Source of the DNA: Fibrella forsythiae
GTDB lineage: Bacteria; Bacteroidota; Bacteroidia; Cytophagales; Spirosomataceae
Assembly (NCBI RefSeq): GCF_017353175.1
Contig: NZ_JAFMYW010000010.1
Coordinates: 1 to 64,000 of the forward strand
DNA length: 64,000 nt
Direction: 5' to 3'
Part shown: positions 1-9,426 of the stretch, in pieces
How positions within the stretch are numbered: position 1 is the first letter of the stretch
How the letters are laid out: every line of letters starts with the position of its first letter
The notes under the pieces: model-generated
The model's database searches: none
The model's input: only the letters and a program-made list of their open reading frames with translations
What the model was told of the DNA's origin: nothing
Translations under genes and position numbers: made by a program

Positions 1-63
1 GGCCAGCAGGGGAACGCTGAAAAGGCACAGCAGTAGCTGTGTCATCATTAAAAGTTTTCTCAT
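1..63 (-). CDS. N-terminus of a secreted or outer-membrane protein (partial)
   Basis: A minus-strand frame opens at an ATG (61-63) and runs off the left edge. The 21 visible residues start MRKLLMMTQ, continue with a leucine-rich hydrophobic core and end near LLA, which is a typical Sec signal peptide. Only the signal peptide is inside the window, so the mature protein cannot be named. The AT-rich stretch at 64-260 is its likely promoter region. Confidence 0.55.
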   Translation of the reverse strand, partial: MRKLLMMTQLLLCLFSVPLLA

Positions 64-266
64 TGTGAGTTGATCAGTTTACGTGTAAATGGTAATCATA
101 GTATGCCTATAGAAGATAGCTACAAGGCTTACCAAAATTACCAGATAGTTGTCAAGCGAACAAATGGATTTTAAAGCTTTTTAACTGTCGATTATTTGGT
201 AATCTGCAGAAAGACTTATATAAAATTTTGCGAACAAGGTATTTGAAGAATTGTACTCAAAATAAA

Positions 267-297
267 AAATGCCTCTCCAGAAACCAGAGAGGCATTT
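267..297 (-). terminator. Intrinsic terminator of the GH130-type gene
   Basis: An 11-bp stem (arms 267-277 and 287-297, core GCCTCTC/GAGAGGC) closes a 9-nt loop. Read on the minus strand it is followed by a T-rich run. It lies 20 nt past the stop of the gene at 319-1806. Confidence 0.8.
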
Positions 298-318
298 TTT
301 TGGTAACAATTACTTAAT

Positions 319-1806
319 CTATACCAGTTCAATAGGATGCTGAGTGGCTATTTTTACTCCCGTTAACTCAGCCAGTAGTTCATCTAGATTTACGGTGGCA
401 AAACTGCTGGCATAATCAGACATAGCGTACGGAATAATAAGCGTATTGCCATGAATTTGACCGCCGCAGCTATACACCACATTGGGTACGTAGCCTTCGC
501 GCTCATTTTCGTCGGGACTAAGCAACGGTTCCTTCGTTCGGCCAATCACTTTGGATGGGTCGTTGAGGTCGAGCAGAAAGGCACCGATAGCATACTTACG
601 CATGGGGCCTACGCCATGACTCAGCACCAACCAGCCCGCCTCCGTCTCGATCGGCGATCCGCAGTTGCCCAGTTGCACATATTCCCACGGGTACGTTGGT
701 TTGACAATTAATTCCTTTGTTTGCCAAAAATACAGGTCGTCGGAGTACATCAGAAAGATGTTTTCGCCATCCTGCCGCGACAGCGTAGCGTAGCGCCCGT
801 TGATCTTTCTCGGAAACAGAGCCATGCCTTTGTTCTGTACTTCGGCCCCGTTGAGCGTGCTGATCGAGAAGTGGGTGAAGTCTTTTGTTTCCAGCAACTG
901 CGGAAACGTTACCCGACCATTATAGGCGGTGTAGGTTGCGTAGTAGGTGATCTCGCCATCGTCGTCGCGGAACTCCACAAAACGAGCATCTTCGATACCA
1001 TTCGTTTCGTTGGGCGAATGCGGGAAGATGCAGCGTTCATCAATGCTCTGGTCGTCATCGAAGTGCATTTCATAATTCGACCGCGCCAGGGCAAGCAAAC
1101 CGCTCGTGATCGTTTCGTATTCGGCATTATGGCGAAACTGACTCATGACCCGCTTCACCTGCGCCTCAATGTCCTGAAGGGTGAATTCATCGCTGAGGCC
1201 AGCCAGAATTCCTTCCGAAATGCTATTGATCAGCCGTAACTCATACAGTTTCTTAACAAACGTATTCTTGTCAAACTGCTGGCTAACAATGGCTTCCGGC
1301 GAGGTAACGTACCTGGATGGCTTCTGAAGAACCACTTTGCCTTCTTCGTCGATATACCCGGTTCGAAACGAAATAGACGAGATATGCCCCTCGCCAGTGG
1401 CACGGAGGCTGAGAACGAATCGTTTGTAACCCGGCGGCAGGTTTCTCTGGTCGGGGTGCCAGATCATCGACGGGTTGAAAAGCGCCGCCGATTCCAGCGA
1501 GTATTCCATCGTGAAATAGGCCCCCAGCAGCAGTTTACGCTCATCGGTCAATGGCTCATCGGTCAGCAACTGCGCCTTTACCTGATCAAAACGTCGTAAG
1601 AAAAACGTGTTCAGCTTGTGATGGCGGTTGCCAAATTCGCGAATCACCTCATCGAGCTTCTGACGAACTTCATCTTCCGTTAGCGAGTTAACACGGGCAA
1701 TGATTTTTAGAACTCGGGTACTGTTACCCAAGTCAAAGGGACGAAATAATACCCGAGCCGGGTCGGGACGCAGCACGACGCCCGTGCGAGTGGCTTTGAT
1801 GCTCAT
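319..1806 (-). CDS. GH130-family glycoside phosphorylase/hydrolase-like protein
   Basis: A 495-aa protein without a signal peptide, so probably cytoplasmic. The C-terminal two thirds resemble the GH130 five-bladed propeller that acts on beta-mannosides: GIEDARFVEF at about residue 272 is the family-type motif near the catalytic acid, followed by YYATYTAYNG. The N-terminal ~120 residues (FRPFDLGNSTR onward) match the longer GH130-like proteins. It lies about 145 nt downstream of the glycosyltransferase gene on the same strand, so the two may be one unit that builds and trims a mannose-containing glycan; that is inference. Phosphorylase versus hydrolase cannot be told from the sequence by eye. 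Confidence 0.8.
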   Translation of the reverse strand: MSIKATRTGVVLRPDPARVLFRPFDLGNSTRVLKIIARVNSLTEDEVRQKLDEVIREFGNRHHKLNTFFLRRFDQVKAQLLTDEPLTDERKLLLGAYFTMEYSLESAALFNPSMIWHPDQRNLPPGYKRFVLSLRATGEGHISSISFRTGYIDEEGKVVLQKPSRYVTSPEAIVSQQFDKNTFVKKLYELRLINSISEGILAGLSDEFTLQDIEAQVKRVMSQFRHNAEYETITSGLLALARSNYEMHFDDDQSIDERCIFPHSPNETNGIEDARFVEFRDDDGEITYYATYTAYNGRVTFPQLLETKDFTHFSISTLNGAEVQNKGMALFPRKINGRYATLSRQDGENIFLMYSDDLYFWQTKELIVKPTYPWEYVQLGNCGSPIETEAGWLVLSHGVGPMRKYAIGAFLLDLNDPSKVIGRTKEPLLSPDENEREGYVPNVVYSCGGQIHGNTLIIPYAMSDYASSFATVNLDELLAELTGVKIATQHPIELV

Positions 1807-1952
1807 AGGCAGTTTTCAGGAAGCAAAAGTCAGTTACCAGATATCAATTGGGGCATAGTGCTCCTGTTCTACTAAAATAGGTTTCGATAGATGAACGATG
1901 CACAACTGGCGACTGATTAATGTTGGCTGATAAAATCTACAGATTTACCCGG

Positions 1953-4343
1953 CTAAGATAACGCACTCGCCACTGATCGGGCTATTGATTTTTCAATGGT
2001 TGGTTGAAAAGCCTGTTGCAATTCGGCTAGTGATAAGAGATACGATAGTGTAGATTCAGCGCCTTGGTTTTGGTTTACCCGATCGATGTGCAGCCCGTCG
2101 CGGCAACCGCCCGTGAGCGAATCATAGAGTGGTAATCCCAAATCGTTGAGGCCTGTAAACCACCGAAATACGCGCATCGCTTTCCGTTGCCAGTCGGTAT
2201 CTCCCGTAACGCGCCAGGCCGCGAGGCAGGCCGAAATGGAACTGTATGCCTCCAGTGGCTGCTGATCGAATTCGGCCCGGTGAAGTCCTTTTGAATGGAA
2301 TCCGTTTGAACCAATAGGTTGAAAATGAGTGCGATTGTCAGTCGATAGGTTGCCTTTCTGAGTCACAGGAGGCTGCGGTTTGGATGTTTGTAATTCCATG
2401 AGCCACGTCAGGGCTTTCATCCCTACAGCAATCGCTTCTTCGTTACCAGACACAATCAGGGCATGGCACAACACGCCATTATCATAGGCTACGGTGTCTT
2501 CAAACCACTGCCAGTCGGGGGTGGCTGTTTCGCTAAAACGGAACATCAGCTTATCAACCAACTGCTTGCAAATATTTTTGGCCAGGCGGTCGTCGCTAAA
2601 GCGTTTCAGGTACTCGTGAATACCCAACAAGGCGAAGGCCCAGGTTCTTGGCGATCGCATGGTTAGAATCGTTGGCAACACCTGCTCAAATACGTTCATG
2701 GCCCATACCAGCGGATTGTGTTCGTCGGTACGCCCAATGCATGTACCCAGCGCCCAGATAGTGCGGCCAGTGCTGTCTTCAGACCCCACATCCTCAAGCC
2801 AGCGACGGTCGTAACTCATGAAATTCCGGAACTGCTTGTGTTCATCGGAATAGGCATAGTTCAGGAATGCCATGTAGGTGTCGGCCAACTGGTCAATCCG
2901 GCGGTCGTGCACACCCGATTCTTTCAATAATAGCGTCAGAATAAGTGCACGGGCGTTGTCGTCGGTACAGTAGCCTTCCTCATAAAAGGGCAAATGATAC
3001 CGGGCATGCTGGATCATTCCGGTCGAATCGGTAAGCCGGTACAGATGGTCAAGTTTTAAGGTTGGCAGATGGAGGCCACCGCCAAGGCCACCCGGGTAAA
3101 GCCCCGGCGTGTAAGTTGCGCTCATGCGTTCTTTCCGGGCCTGGGCAAATGAATCAGCGTACTGATTGATGACATGTTCCCAGGTCATGCTGCGTCCCAT
3201 CAGATAAGCGCGTTTCCGCATAGCATGCCGGGTTGGCTCATCACTAAGCAGGTTGATCACTTCGTCGGCAATCGCGCCTGAGTCACCAAACGGGACCAGA
3301 CGCCCCCGGTCATCGGCCAGTAGCTCCTCCGCATGCCAGTAGGGCGTAGAAATAACGGCTTTGCCCACGCCAACCGAATAGGCTAACGTACCTGACGTAA
3401 TCTGGGCAGGATTCAGGTAGGGGGTGATGTAGATATCGGCGGCTCCCAGGAATTCGAGCAGGTCCTCGAGCTCAACAAACTGGTTGTAGAACTGCACGTT
3501 GTTGCGCACTCCGTTATCCTCGGCCAGTTGTTTCAGCTTATCGCGATAGGCTTCTCCTTCGTGCCGGATCAGGTGTGGATGGGTGGCGCCCAACACCATA
3601 TACACTACGTTCGGAAACTGCTCTACAATGCGGGGAAGGGCATTGATTACGTTTTCAATGCCTTTATTGGGAGAGAGTAACCCGAACGTAAGCAGGATCT
3701 GCTTGCCTTCCAGCCCGAACCGATCTTTATAGAAGTGCGGATCAACAAACGGCATATCAGGTATACCGTGAGCAATCACGTCGATTTTCTCGTCAGGAAT
3801 TTCGTAGATCGTTGTCAGGAACTGCCGCCCCTTTTCCGACATACAGACTACCCGTGCCGACAGGTCAGCGATGGCTTTCAGGGTCAGTAATTGATCCTGA
3901 TCGGGGTTTTTAAGGATGGTGTGGAAGGTTGAAATAATGGGCATCGTCAGCCCGCGCAGCAACGTCAGTATATAGTTACCCGCCGGCCCGCCGTAGATGC
4001 CATATTCGTGTTGCAGGCAAACCACCTCAACGTTTTTGGAATTCAGAAACTCGGCCGTTTTACGATAGGCTTCCAGGTCATGCTGGTAGAAGTCGTAGCG
4101 CACTTCGGGGGGGTAATCGTAGCCTTCTACTGTGTCGTTGACTGATACGACCCATGGCTTCGCGTCTGGAACAAATCGCGCATACGACTGGTACATATCA
4201 GCCGTAAAGGTGGCAATACCACACTGCCGGGGGAGATAATCACCAATGAAGGCTACGTTCTTCGGATTTTGTTTTCGGACAGAGGCGGAGGTGGCGTTCG
4301 GTATCATAACAGAATGAGTAGGGAGCTTTAAAAATATCAACAT
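1953..4343 (-). CDS. GT4-type glycosyltransferase fused to an alpha/alpha-toroid-like domain
   Basis: A 796-aa soluble protein in two parts. Residues ~28-400 form a GT-B glycosyltransferase: an N-terminal Rossmann half (GDYLPRQCGIATF, LQHEYGIYGG) and a nucleotide-sugar half (LLTFGLLSPNKGIENVI, then an acidic E at HAEELLADDRG). Residues ~420-780 are helical repeats rich in W, D and H (YCTDDNARALILTLLL, WQWFEDTVAYDNGVLCHALI, YDSLTGGCRDGLH), resembling a six-hairpin glycosidase fold. A GH130-type gene follows on the same strand, which suggests mannan or oligomannoside metabolism. ATG 4343 is used; a second ATG at 4307 (MIPNATS) would remove 12 residues and is equally plausible. Confidence 0.75.
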   Translation of the reverse strand: MLIFLKLPTHSVMIPNATSASVRKQNPKNVAFIGDYLPRQCGIATFTADMYQSYARFVPDAKPWVVSVNDTVEGYDYPPEVRYDFYQHDLEAYRKTAEFLNSKNVEVVCLQHEYGIYGGPAGNYILTLLRGLTMPIISTFHTILKNPDQDQLLTLKAIADLSARVVCMSEKGRQFLTTIYEIPDEKIDVIAHGIPDMPFVDPHFYKDRFGLEGKQILLTFGLLSPNKGIENVINALPRIVEQFPNVVYMVLGATHPHLIRHEGEAYRDKLKQLAEDNGVRNNVQFYNQFVELEDLLEFLGAADIYITPYLNPAQITSGTLAYSVGVGKAVISTPYWHAEELLADDRGRLVPFGDSGAIADEVINLLSDEPTRHAMRKRAYLMGRSMTWEHVINQYADSFAQARKERMSATYTPGLYPGGLGGGLHLPTLKLDHLYRLTDSTGMIQHARYHLPFYEEGYCTDDNARALILTLLLKESGVHDRRIDQLADTYMAFLNYAYSDEHKQFRNFMSYDRRWLEDVGSEDSTGRTIWALGTCIGRTDEHNPLVWAMNVFEQVLPTILTMRSPRTWAFALLGIHEYLKRFSDDRLAKNICKQLVDKLMFRFSETATPDWQWFEDTVAYDNGVLCHALIVSGNEEAIAVGMKALTWLMELQTSKPQPPVTQKGNLSTDNRTHFQPIGSNGFHSKGLHRAEFDQQPLEAYSSISACLAAWRVTGDTDWQRKAMRVFRWFTGLNDLGLPLYDSLTGGCRDGLHIDRVNQNQGAESTLSYLLSLAELQQAFQPTIEKSIARSVASALS

Positions 4344-4390
4344 AAAATGACCAGACCATGTTTGAATACATTATAGAGTGGTCTAAACGC

Positions 4391-4420
4391 GAAAAGCCAG
4401 CACACACGTGCTGGCTTTTC
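4391..4420 (-). terminator. Intrinsic terminator after the small T9SS protein gene
   Basis: A perfect 12-bp stem (4391-4402 with 4409-4420, GAAAAGCCAGCA) with a 6-nt loop; the minus-strand 3' side ends in TTTTC. It lies 29 nt after the stop at 4450. Confidence 0.75.
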
Positions 4421-4449
4421 TAAAGTCTACGCAAGTAATTACCTGTACG

Positions 4450-5031
4450 CTATTGTTTTAGCAGGCGGATGGTTTTCGTCTGGTTACCAGTCTGCAGTTG
4501 GTAAATGTAAACGCCGGTTGGCAGGTTAGCACCCTCCACACCAACTTTATACACACCCGCTGGCTGCAGATCGGTTGGTGCGTTCTGACGAAGAACAACG
4601 CCGCGCGAATCGGTCAGAGTGTGTTTCACCGTACTGCTTTCGGGTAGTTTGTATTCAACCGTTGTCTGGTCCTGAAATGGATTAGGCCAGGCCGACACGG
4701 TCAGGTCTGCGCTTGCCTCAGTTGCTCGGGCAGATACTGGCGAAACTATTGCGGCGAAAACCGATCCGGCCCTGGCTTCAAAACCGGGCTGAAACACAAT
4801 GGCTTTGCCGGCAGTATATGTAGCCGTAGCGGCACGTTCAACACGGTTCGATGCCGTGATTTGCTCAACTGCCTGCACATCGAGCGGCGTATCGGCTTTT
4901 ACGGCGTCAACGACTATAGCTACCGTATTACTAAAAACGGTTTTGGTAGCCGTGGTACGTTGAGTCACGTTCTGCGCCTGAGTGGCGGCGGCGGCAAAGC
5001 AAAAAGAAATGAGAAGTAGCGTCTGTTTCAT
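4450..5031 (-). CDS. Small secreted protein with T9SS C-terminal sorting domain
   Basis: A 193-aa protein. The ATG at 5031 (MKQTLLLIS) is chosen because the longer frame begins with TTG. A signal peptide ends near TQAQ. The middle holds a repeat-type motif common in Bacteroidota exoproteins (TYTAGKAIVFQPGFEARAGS). The last ~85 residues form a typical type IX secretion C-terminal domain: WPNPFQDQTTVEYKLPES, then GVYKVGV, LPTGVYIYQL and a final KTIRLLKQ. It is therefore predicted to be exported by T9SS and attached or released at the surface. No catalytic domain is present; its role is unknown. Confidence 0.8.
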   Translation of the reverse strand: MKQTLLLISFCFAAAATQAQNVTQRTTATKTVFSNTVAIVVDAVKADTPLDVQAVEQITASNRVERAATATYTAGKAIVFQPGFEARAGSVFAAIVSPVSARATEASADLTVSAWPNPFQDQTTVEYKLPESSTVKHTLTDSRGVVLRQNAPTDLQPAGVYKVGVEGANLPTGVYIYQLQTGNQTKTIRLLKQ

Positions 5032-5170
5032 GGAAGCCAATCGTTTTCACAAGTTTACATAAATTAAGGCAATAGTTTATTTATTGTCTTATAAAATGAC
5101 GGACAGGCGATTAACCGATTTCCCGACAGAGAGGTTATTTTTATAGAGTCAAAGGCCCATACAACCATTT

Positions 5171-5329
5171 ATGAAAGTAGAACACATCCGCGAGCAACTG
5201 CACCTGCTCATTGACGAGGTCGACGATATTTATGTCCTTAATGGGCTATATCGTAATCTGCTGGCCGATAAACGGCAGCGGGAAGCCTACGAAGAACAAA
5301 TTCGGAAGACGAAAAAGAAGGACAAATAA
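5171..5329 (+). CDS. Small charged protein of unknown function (52 aa)
   Basis: ATG 5171 to TAA 5329 encodes 52 residues beginning MKVEHIREQLHLLIDEVDD and ending EEQIRKTKKKDK. The pattern is an amphipathic helix followed by a lysine-rich tail, without signal peptide or cysteines. It is the only open frame in the 460-nt gap between two recognised genes and has good codon character for this genome. I do not recognise a family; a small regulator or complex subunit is possible. Confidence 0.5.
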   Translation: MKVEHIREQLHLLIDEVDDIYVLNGLYRNLLADKRQREAYEEQIRKTKKKDK

Positions 5330-5492
5330 AGGCGTCAGGCGGTTTGGGTAACGTCGATGGGCGAGTACTGGCGAAGCACCTGGATATAGTCGGAAAGATG
5401 GCGCAATTACCCCCTTAAGTTGCCGCTATCACCCCCCGCTTACGGGTCTCAACGGTGGTAAATTTGATCTGTAATCAAACAACAACTACTGT
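5330..5492. other. Gap with a possible short gene remnant
   Basis: No complete gene is visible. On the minus strand, about 5336-5408, a 23-codon open stretch reads LRHLSDYIQVLRQYSPIDV before a stop. It looks protein-like but has no start codon and is closed upstream by TAA. It may be a leftover of a lost gene or chance. Confidence 0.2.
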
Positions 5493-5912
5493 ATGAAACA
5501 GATCAATGCGTACATGCACTTCAACGGTAACTGCCGGGAGGCCATGACGTTTTACCAGGAGTGTCTGGGTGGTGAATTAACCTTGTTGCCAGTAGGCGAA
5601 TCACCAATGGCTGAGCAACTGCCTGCTCAGATGAGTCAGCACATCGTGCACGCTACGCTGAAGAGTGACGGACTGCAACTGCTGGCTTCTGACCTGTGCG
5701 TTGGTGATGGAGAAGCCATCGGTCATTCAATTTCGTTGTTCATCGATTGTGCCAGCGAGATGGAAATCAGCGCATTATTTGATAAGCTCTCCGCTCATGG
5801 GCAGGTGGTACATCCGCTGGAAGATACGTTCTGGGGCGCTATTTTTGGCGATCTGACAGATCAGTTTGGCTTCCACTGGTGCCTGAATTTTGCCAAAAAT
5901 CAGCCCGTATAA
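5493..5912 (+). CDS. VOC-superfamily (PhnB/glyoxalase-like) protein
   Basis: A 139-aa cytoplasmic protein with the two-babb vicinal-oxygen-chelate pattern: MHFNGNCREAMTFYQECLGG at the start, LMASD-type strand LQLLASDLC, and the closing FGDLTDQFGFHWCLNFA. This is the PhnB / 3-demethylubiquinone methyltransferase-like branch of the family. No substrate can be inferred. A DoxX-like membrane protein gene follows 37 nt downstream on the same strand, so the two are probably co-transcribed. Confidence 0.8.
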   Translation: MKQINAYMHFNGNCREAMTFYQECLGGELTLLPVGESPMAEQLPAQMSQHIVHATLKSDGLQLLASDLCVGDGEAIGHSISLFIDCASEMEISALFDKLSAHGQVVHPLEDTFWGAIFGDLTDQFGFHWCLNFAKNQPV

Positions 5913-5949
5913 CCTAGGTCACTACACCCGCTTAAATCCTTGTTGCATC

Positions 5950-6348
5950 ATGAAAAAGACAAATATCCTGTACTGGATCTTCACCGGCCTGTTCGCTTTC
6001 TTTATGCTCGGTTCGGCCATTCCCGACATTCTGATTATGCCTATGGCCGTGGAAGGTTTCAAGGGCATTGGCTACCCGGCCTATCTGGTTCCGTTTCTGG
6101 GTTGGGCCAAACTGCTGGGCGTAATCGGTATTCTGGTGCCGGGCTATCCCCGAATTAAGGAATGGGCCTACGCCGGATTGATGTATGATATCATTGGCGC
6201 GATCTATTCCGTGGCGTTCATTGAGCCAATCGGCACCTGGGCCCCCATGCTGATCATCCCGGCTATCGGCGCGGTGTCGTATGTCTACTACTGCAAACGG
6301 CAACAGCTACGGGCAGCAACAAACCGGCTGGATCTAGTGCCTAACTGA
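5950..6348 (+). CDS. DoxX-like membrane protein
   Basis: A 132-aa protein with four hydrophobic segments: ~8-28 (WIFTGLFAFFMLGSAI), ~45-65, ~75-95 and ~100-120. GSAIPDILIMP and FLGWAKLLGVIGILVPGYP fit the DoxX-like family, small inner-membrane proteins of unclear role. ATG 5950 (MKKTNILYW) is preferred over the in-frame start 60 nt upstream, which overlaps the VOC gene and adds a non-membrane tail. Confidence 0.7.
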   Translation: MKKTNILYWIFTGLFAFFMLGSAIPDILIMPMAVEGFKGIGYPAYLVPFLGWAKLLGVIGILVPGYPRIKEWAYAGLMYDIIGAIYSVAFIEPIGTWAPMLIIPAIGAVSYVYYCKRQQLRAATNRLDLVPN

Positions 6349-6394
6349 CAACATAGAAGCGTACCTGCAAAAACTATAGATCAGTGAATGAATG

Positions 6395-6447
6395 ATGAGA
6401 GCCATCGGCCCGGCCAATCTAAACTAGGCCGAGCCGATGGCTCTCAT
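6395..6447. terminator. Bidirectional hairpin between convergent genes
   Basis: A perfect 15-bp stem (6395-6409 with 6433-6447, ATGAGAGCCATCGGC), with an inner GGCC/GGCC pairing in the loop. It sits between the plus-strand DoxX-like gene and the minus-strand DUF3109 gene. There is no strong U-run on either side. Confidence 0.5.
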
Positions 6448-6523
6448 TTGTGTGGACAATCCTGTGTCGACGGGTTAAAAATCGTTGCCATAACAGGAGC
6501 CAATGACTCTTACAGGTACGTTC

Positions 6524-7093
6524 TTACTCTTTCTCGCCTTCGATCTCTTCTACCAGTTTGTCGTACCAAACCTGGCCATAGGCGCGTACGAGGGCTTCGC
6601 GCACAAATTTGTAGACAGGTACGTTCAGTTCCTTGCCGAAGCCGCAGGCGGGCGCACAAATGGGCCAGCGGTCGTAGTTAAGGGCGTGATATTGCTCATA
6701 CTTCGTGACGCGGATGGGGTACAGGTGGCACGAAATCGGCTTCTTCCAGTTAACTTTTCCGTCATTGTACGCCGCCTCGATACCGCATTTCAGGATGCCT
6801 TTTTCATCGTAGATTGCGTAGACGCACTCCCGACCGCCAACGGTTGTGGTCACGTAGTCGCCATCTTCGTCTGCTTCGTACAGTCCCTGTGCTTCAATAG
6901 CCTGAATGCCCGCCGCCGAGAGGTAGGGCTTCACTTCAGGATACACTTCCCGGAGCTTGTCCAGTTCGGATCGTTCGAGCGGAGCACCGGCGTCTCCTTC
7001 GACACAGCAGGCACCTTTACATTTTTCGAGATTACAGACGAAAAACTGTTCAGCAATGTCGTCGCTGATGACGGTATGGTCGATTAATATCAT
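6524..7093 (-). CDS. DUF3109 family cysteine-rich protein
   Basis: A 189-aa protein. ATG 7093 ([12 protein letters not shown]) is chosen because it falls 5 nt after the stop of the upstream gene. The N-terminal cluster [17 protein letters not shown] and the later cysteines ([32 protein letters not shown]) give eight or more conserved cysteines, as in DUF3109, a relative of the YkgJ metal-binding cluster family. It probably binds a metal or Fe-S cluster; function is unknown. It is the last gene of a minus-strand run with the transglycosylase and O-methyltransferase. Confidence 0.8.
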   Translation of the reverse strand: MILIDHTVISDDIAEQFFVCNLEKCKGACCVEGDAGAPLERSELDKLREVYPEVKPYLSAAGIQAIEAQGLYEADEDGDYVTTTVGGRECVYAIYDEKGILKCGIEAAYNDGKVNWKKPISCHLYPIRVTKYEQYHALNYDRWPICAPACGFGKELNVPVYKFVREALVRAYGQVWYDKLVEEIEGEKE

Positions 7094-7098
7094 GGGCG

Positions 7099-9423
7099 TT
7101 ACAGGCTTACTTTCAACTTCTGACCCTCCTTCACACCCAAATTGGGCAAATCGTTCCATTGCATCAACTGCTCAATGGTTACGTTGTAGGTCTTCGAAAT
7201 CCGGTACAGCGTTTCGCCTTTGGCCACCACGTGGTAAGTAGGTTCGGCTACAGGTGTTGCCACAGGTGCTGGTGAAACCGGACGAGTGGTGGCCCCCGAC
7301 GCTGCGGCTGGCACTGATGTTGGCTGCCCAACTGGGTAGCCCGATGGCACGTTTGGTACCACCAGTGATTGCCCAACAGCCAGCTTATCGTCTAGTGTCA
7401 GGTTATTGGCTGCCAACAGGTCTTCAACACTGATACCGTAGTAGCGCGACAGGCTGTAGTAAGTTTGCCCGGCCTCAATGGTATGTTTCATGGTGCGGCC
7501 TTTGCTTGTCTCTGCCGGAGCCGGGCTAGTTGTCATCGGCGGCAGGGGGGGAATGGAAACCGTCTGATTCCGCGGAATCGGTGTGCGCTCAATCGGCTGT
7601 TGCTGCTTTGCCGGCGTGGTGGTTGTAACAGGTCGTGTGGCAGGGGCACTGGCTGTGCTGCCAACCGGATCTGGCGTTTCTGGCAACGTACCTGGCACCT
7701 GGCGGGCAGGCGTAGTGCGTTCGCGTACAGATTCCCCTTCTGAACGCACAATGATGGTGCGTTGTGGCGAGCCGGCATCACGGGGCGCTGCTATAGGCAC
7801 TTCAACCGTTTCGCCCGGATTTGCCCGGTCGGGGGTTACTGCCGTTGTCACCGTGGGCGTTGGCGACGCGGCAACAGGTCGATTCGTCGGATTTGAAGCT
7901 GTTTTCGACGGAGCTGGGTTAGGCTCAGCTACGCGTTGCTCATCAGTCTGTGCCGATGGGGTAGCACTGCCAACCAGTTTGGGCTGATAGCGTTTCCGCT
8001 CAGACGCGTTACGCGGAATCTGCCCCGATGCGGTGGCGTCCATACCCGGCCGCTCAACAACCGGGCGGTTAGAAGGCGTGGCAGGTGAGTTGTCGTAAAC
8101 GGGCGGGGTAGGGGCGGTGATGACTTCGATCGGCGTTTTAGATGGGCGACGTTCGCGCAGCCAGAGCACTCGGCCTACCTGAAGTTTCTGCACCCGGTCC
8201 ATCCGGTTGTAACGCAATAGTTTTTTTAGCCGCAGGGCGTACCGTTGTGAAATGCCGCGCATGGTTTCGTCGGGCCGGGCCGTGTGGAAAGGTACCAGCG
8301 CTTTCTTACGCTTCTTGGCCAGGTAATATACTTCGCCCGAGGAAATAGCGTCGCGCTCACCCAGGTCATTGAAACGCAGGAAGCTCGACAGGCTGATCTT
8401 CGCTTTCCGGGCCAGTGAGCCAGCATTGTCGCCGTCCTGCGCCTGAATACCCGGTAGCCCGTTTATTTCATACAACACCGGGTCATTCACCGACGTGGTG
8501 GCCAGGGTTACGCGCTTCAACACCGGAAAACCAATATCGTCGGTTATAACGGCTTTGATCGGCTTATCGGTCGTTTGGGCAATGCGTTGCCGCAGGTCGT
8601 TGATCTGTCCGTTAGGCGTCGGGATAACCAGTACGTACGGCTTGTCGATGGGTACATGGTCGATCAATAACCAGCGGTTGTAGGTACGTATGTCATTGGC
8701 ATTCAGGCTAAGTTCGCCCGCAATTTCATTGATCGTCTTGCCTGCTCCGCCCGTGTATTCAACCAGCGAGAACGTGTTGACGGGCTGGTAGGTCCTGATG
8801 GCGTATTCGACCGCCAGCTTGTGCGCAAAGAACCGAAGCATGTACCGGTCTGTACGACCGTCGAGAGTAATATCGCGCGAATTGGCCCACTCTGGTGACA
8901 CGATCTTGCTGATGCCGCCGGTGCCGAGATAAAACGAAAAGAGCGATGATAACCAGTTGGTATACATGCCGTTACTGCGACGAAGGTAACGCGCTGCGGC
9001 GGCTGTAGATGCCGAAATGTTTTTCCGCTCGTCTACCTCTTCGTTCACCACCATGCCATAATCCTGGGCTGTTTCGCGCTTAAACTGCCAGAAACCAACC
9101 GCTTGCGACGACGAAACGGCATCGGGCGTGAGCGAACTTTCCTGCAGGGCCAGGTACTTAAAATCGGTCGGAATCTTTTCGTTCAACAGTACCGACTCAA
9201 TGATCGGGAAGTAAAGCAACGCCCGGTCTAGTTTGGCGTTCCAGTACTGCCGGTTGTTCATCAGAGCGTTTACATCCTGCTGAATCAGCCGCCGGGCGTC
9301 GGGGTCGAAACGAACAGTCAGGTCGGCAAACGTGGCCTGCTCTGGTACGGTTGGCGTTGGCAACGGCTGGGCAATGCTTGCCAGCGTGAGCCAAAAGAGA
9401 AAGAAGGAGAGGGCGTATTTCAT
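7099..9423 (-). CDS. MltD-like lytic transglycosylase with LysM domains
   Basis: A 774-aa secreted cell-wall enzyme. A signal peptide covers residues 1-19. The SLT domain at ~75-230 has the catalytic glutamate E95 in [10 protein letters not shown], followed by [16 protein letters not shown]. LysM-type repeats follow: a weaker one near 330, one near 385 ([20 protein letters not shown]), then two C-terminal copies ([20 protein letters not shown] and [20 protein letters not shown]). Between them (~430-640) lies a long proline/threonine-rich linker. It cleaves peptidoglycan glycan strands in the periplasm. Only 3 nt separate it from the O-methyltransferase gene upstream. Confidence 0.88.
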   Translation of the reverse strand: MKYALSFFLFWLTLASIAQPLPTPTVPEQATFADLTVRFDPDARRLIQQDVNALMNNRQYWNAKLDRALLYFPIIESVLLNEKIPTDFKYLALQESSLTPDAVSSSQAVGFWQFKRETAQDYGMVVNEEVDERKNISASTAAAARYLRRSNGMYTNWLSSLFSFYLGTGGISKIVSPEWANSRDITLDGRTDRYMLRFFAHKLAVEYAIRTYQPVNTFSLVEYTGGAGKTINEIAGELSLNANDIRTYNRWLLIDHVPIDKPYVLVIPTPNGQINDLRQRIAQTTDKPIKAVITDDIGFPVLKRVTLATTSVNDPVLYEINGLPGIQAQDGDNAGSLARKAKISLSSFLRFNDLGERDAISSGEVYYLAKKRKKALVPFHTARPDETMRGISQRYALRLKKLLRYNRMDRVQKLQVGRVLWLRERRPSKTPIEVITAPTPPVYDNSPATPSNRPVVERPGMDATASGQIPRNASERKRYQPKLVGSATPSAQTDEQRVAEPNPAPSKTASNPTNRPVAASPTPTVTTAVTPDRANPGETVEVPIAAPRDAGSPQRTIIVRSEGESVRERTTPARQVPGTLPETPDPVGSTASAPATRPVTTTTPAKQQQPIERTPIPRNQTVSIPPLPPMTTSPAPAETSKGRTMKHTIEAGQTYYSLSRYYGISVEDLLAANNLTLDDKLAVGQSLVVPNVPSGYPVGQPTSVPAAASGATTRPVSPAPVATPVAEPTYHVVAKGETLYRISKTYNVTIEQLMQWNDLPNLGVKEGQKLKVSL

Positions 9424-9426
9424 AAG

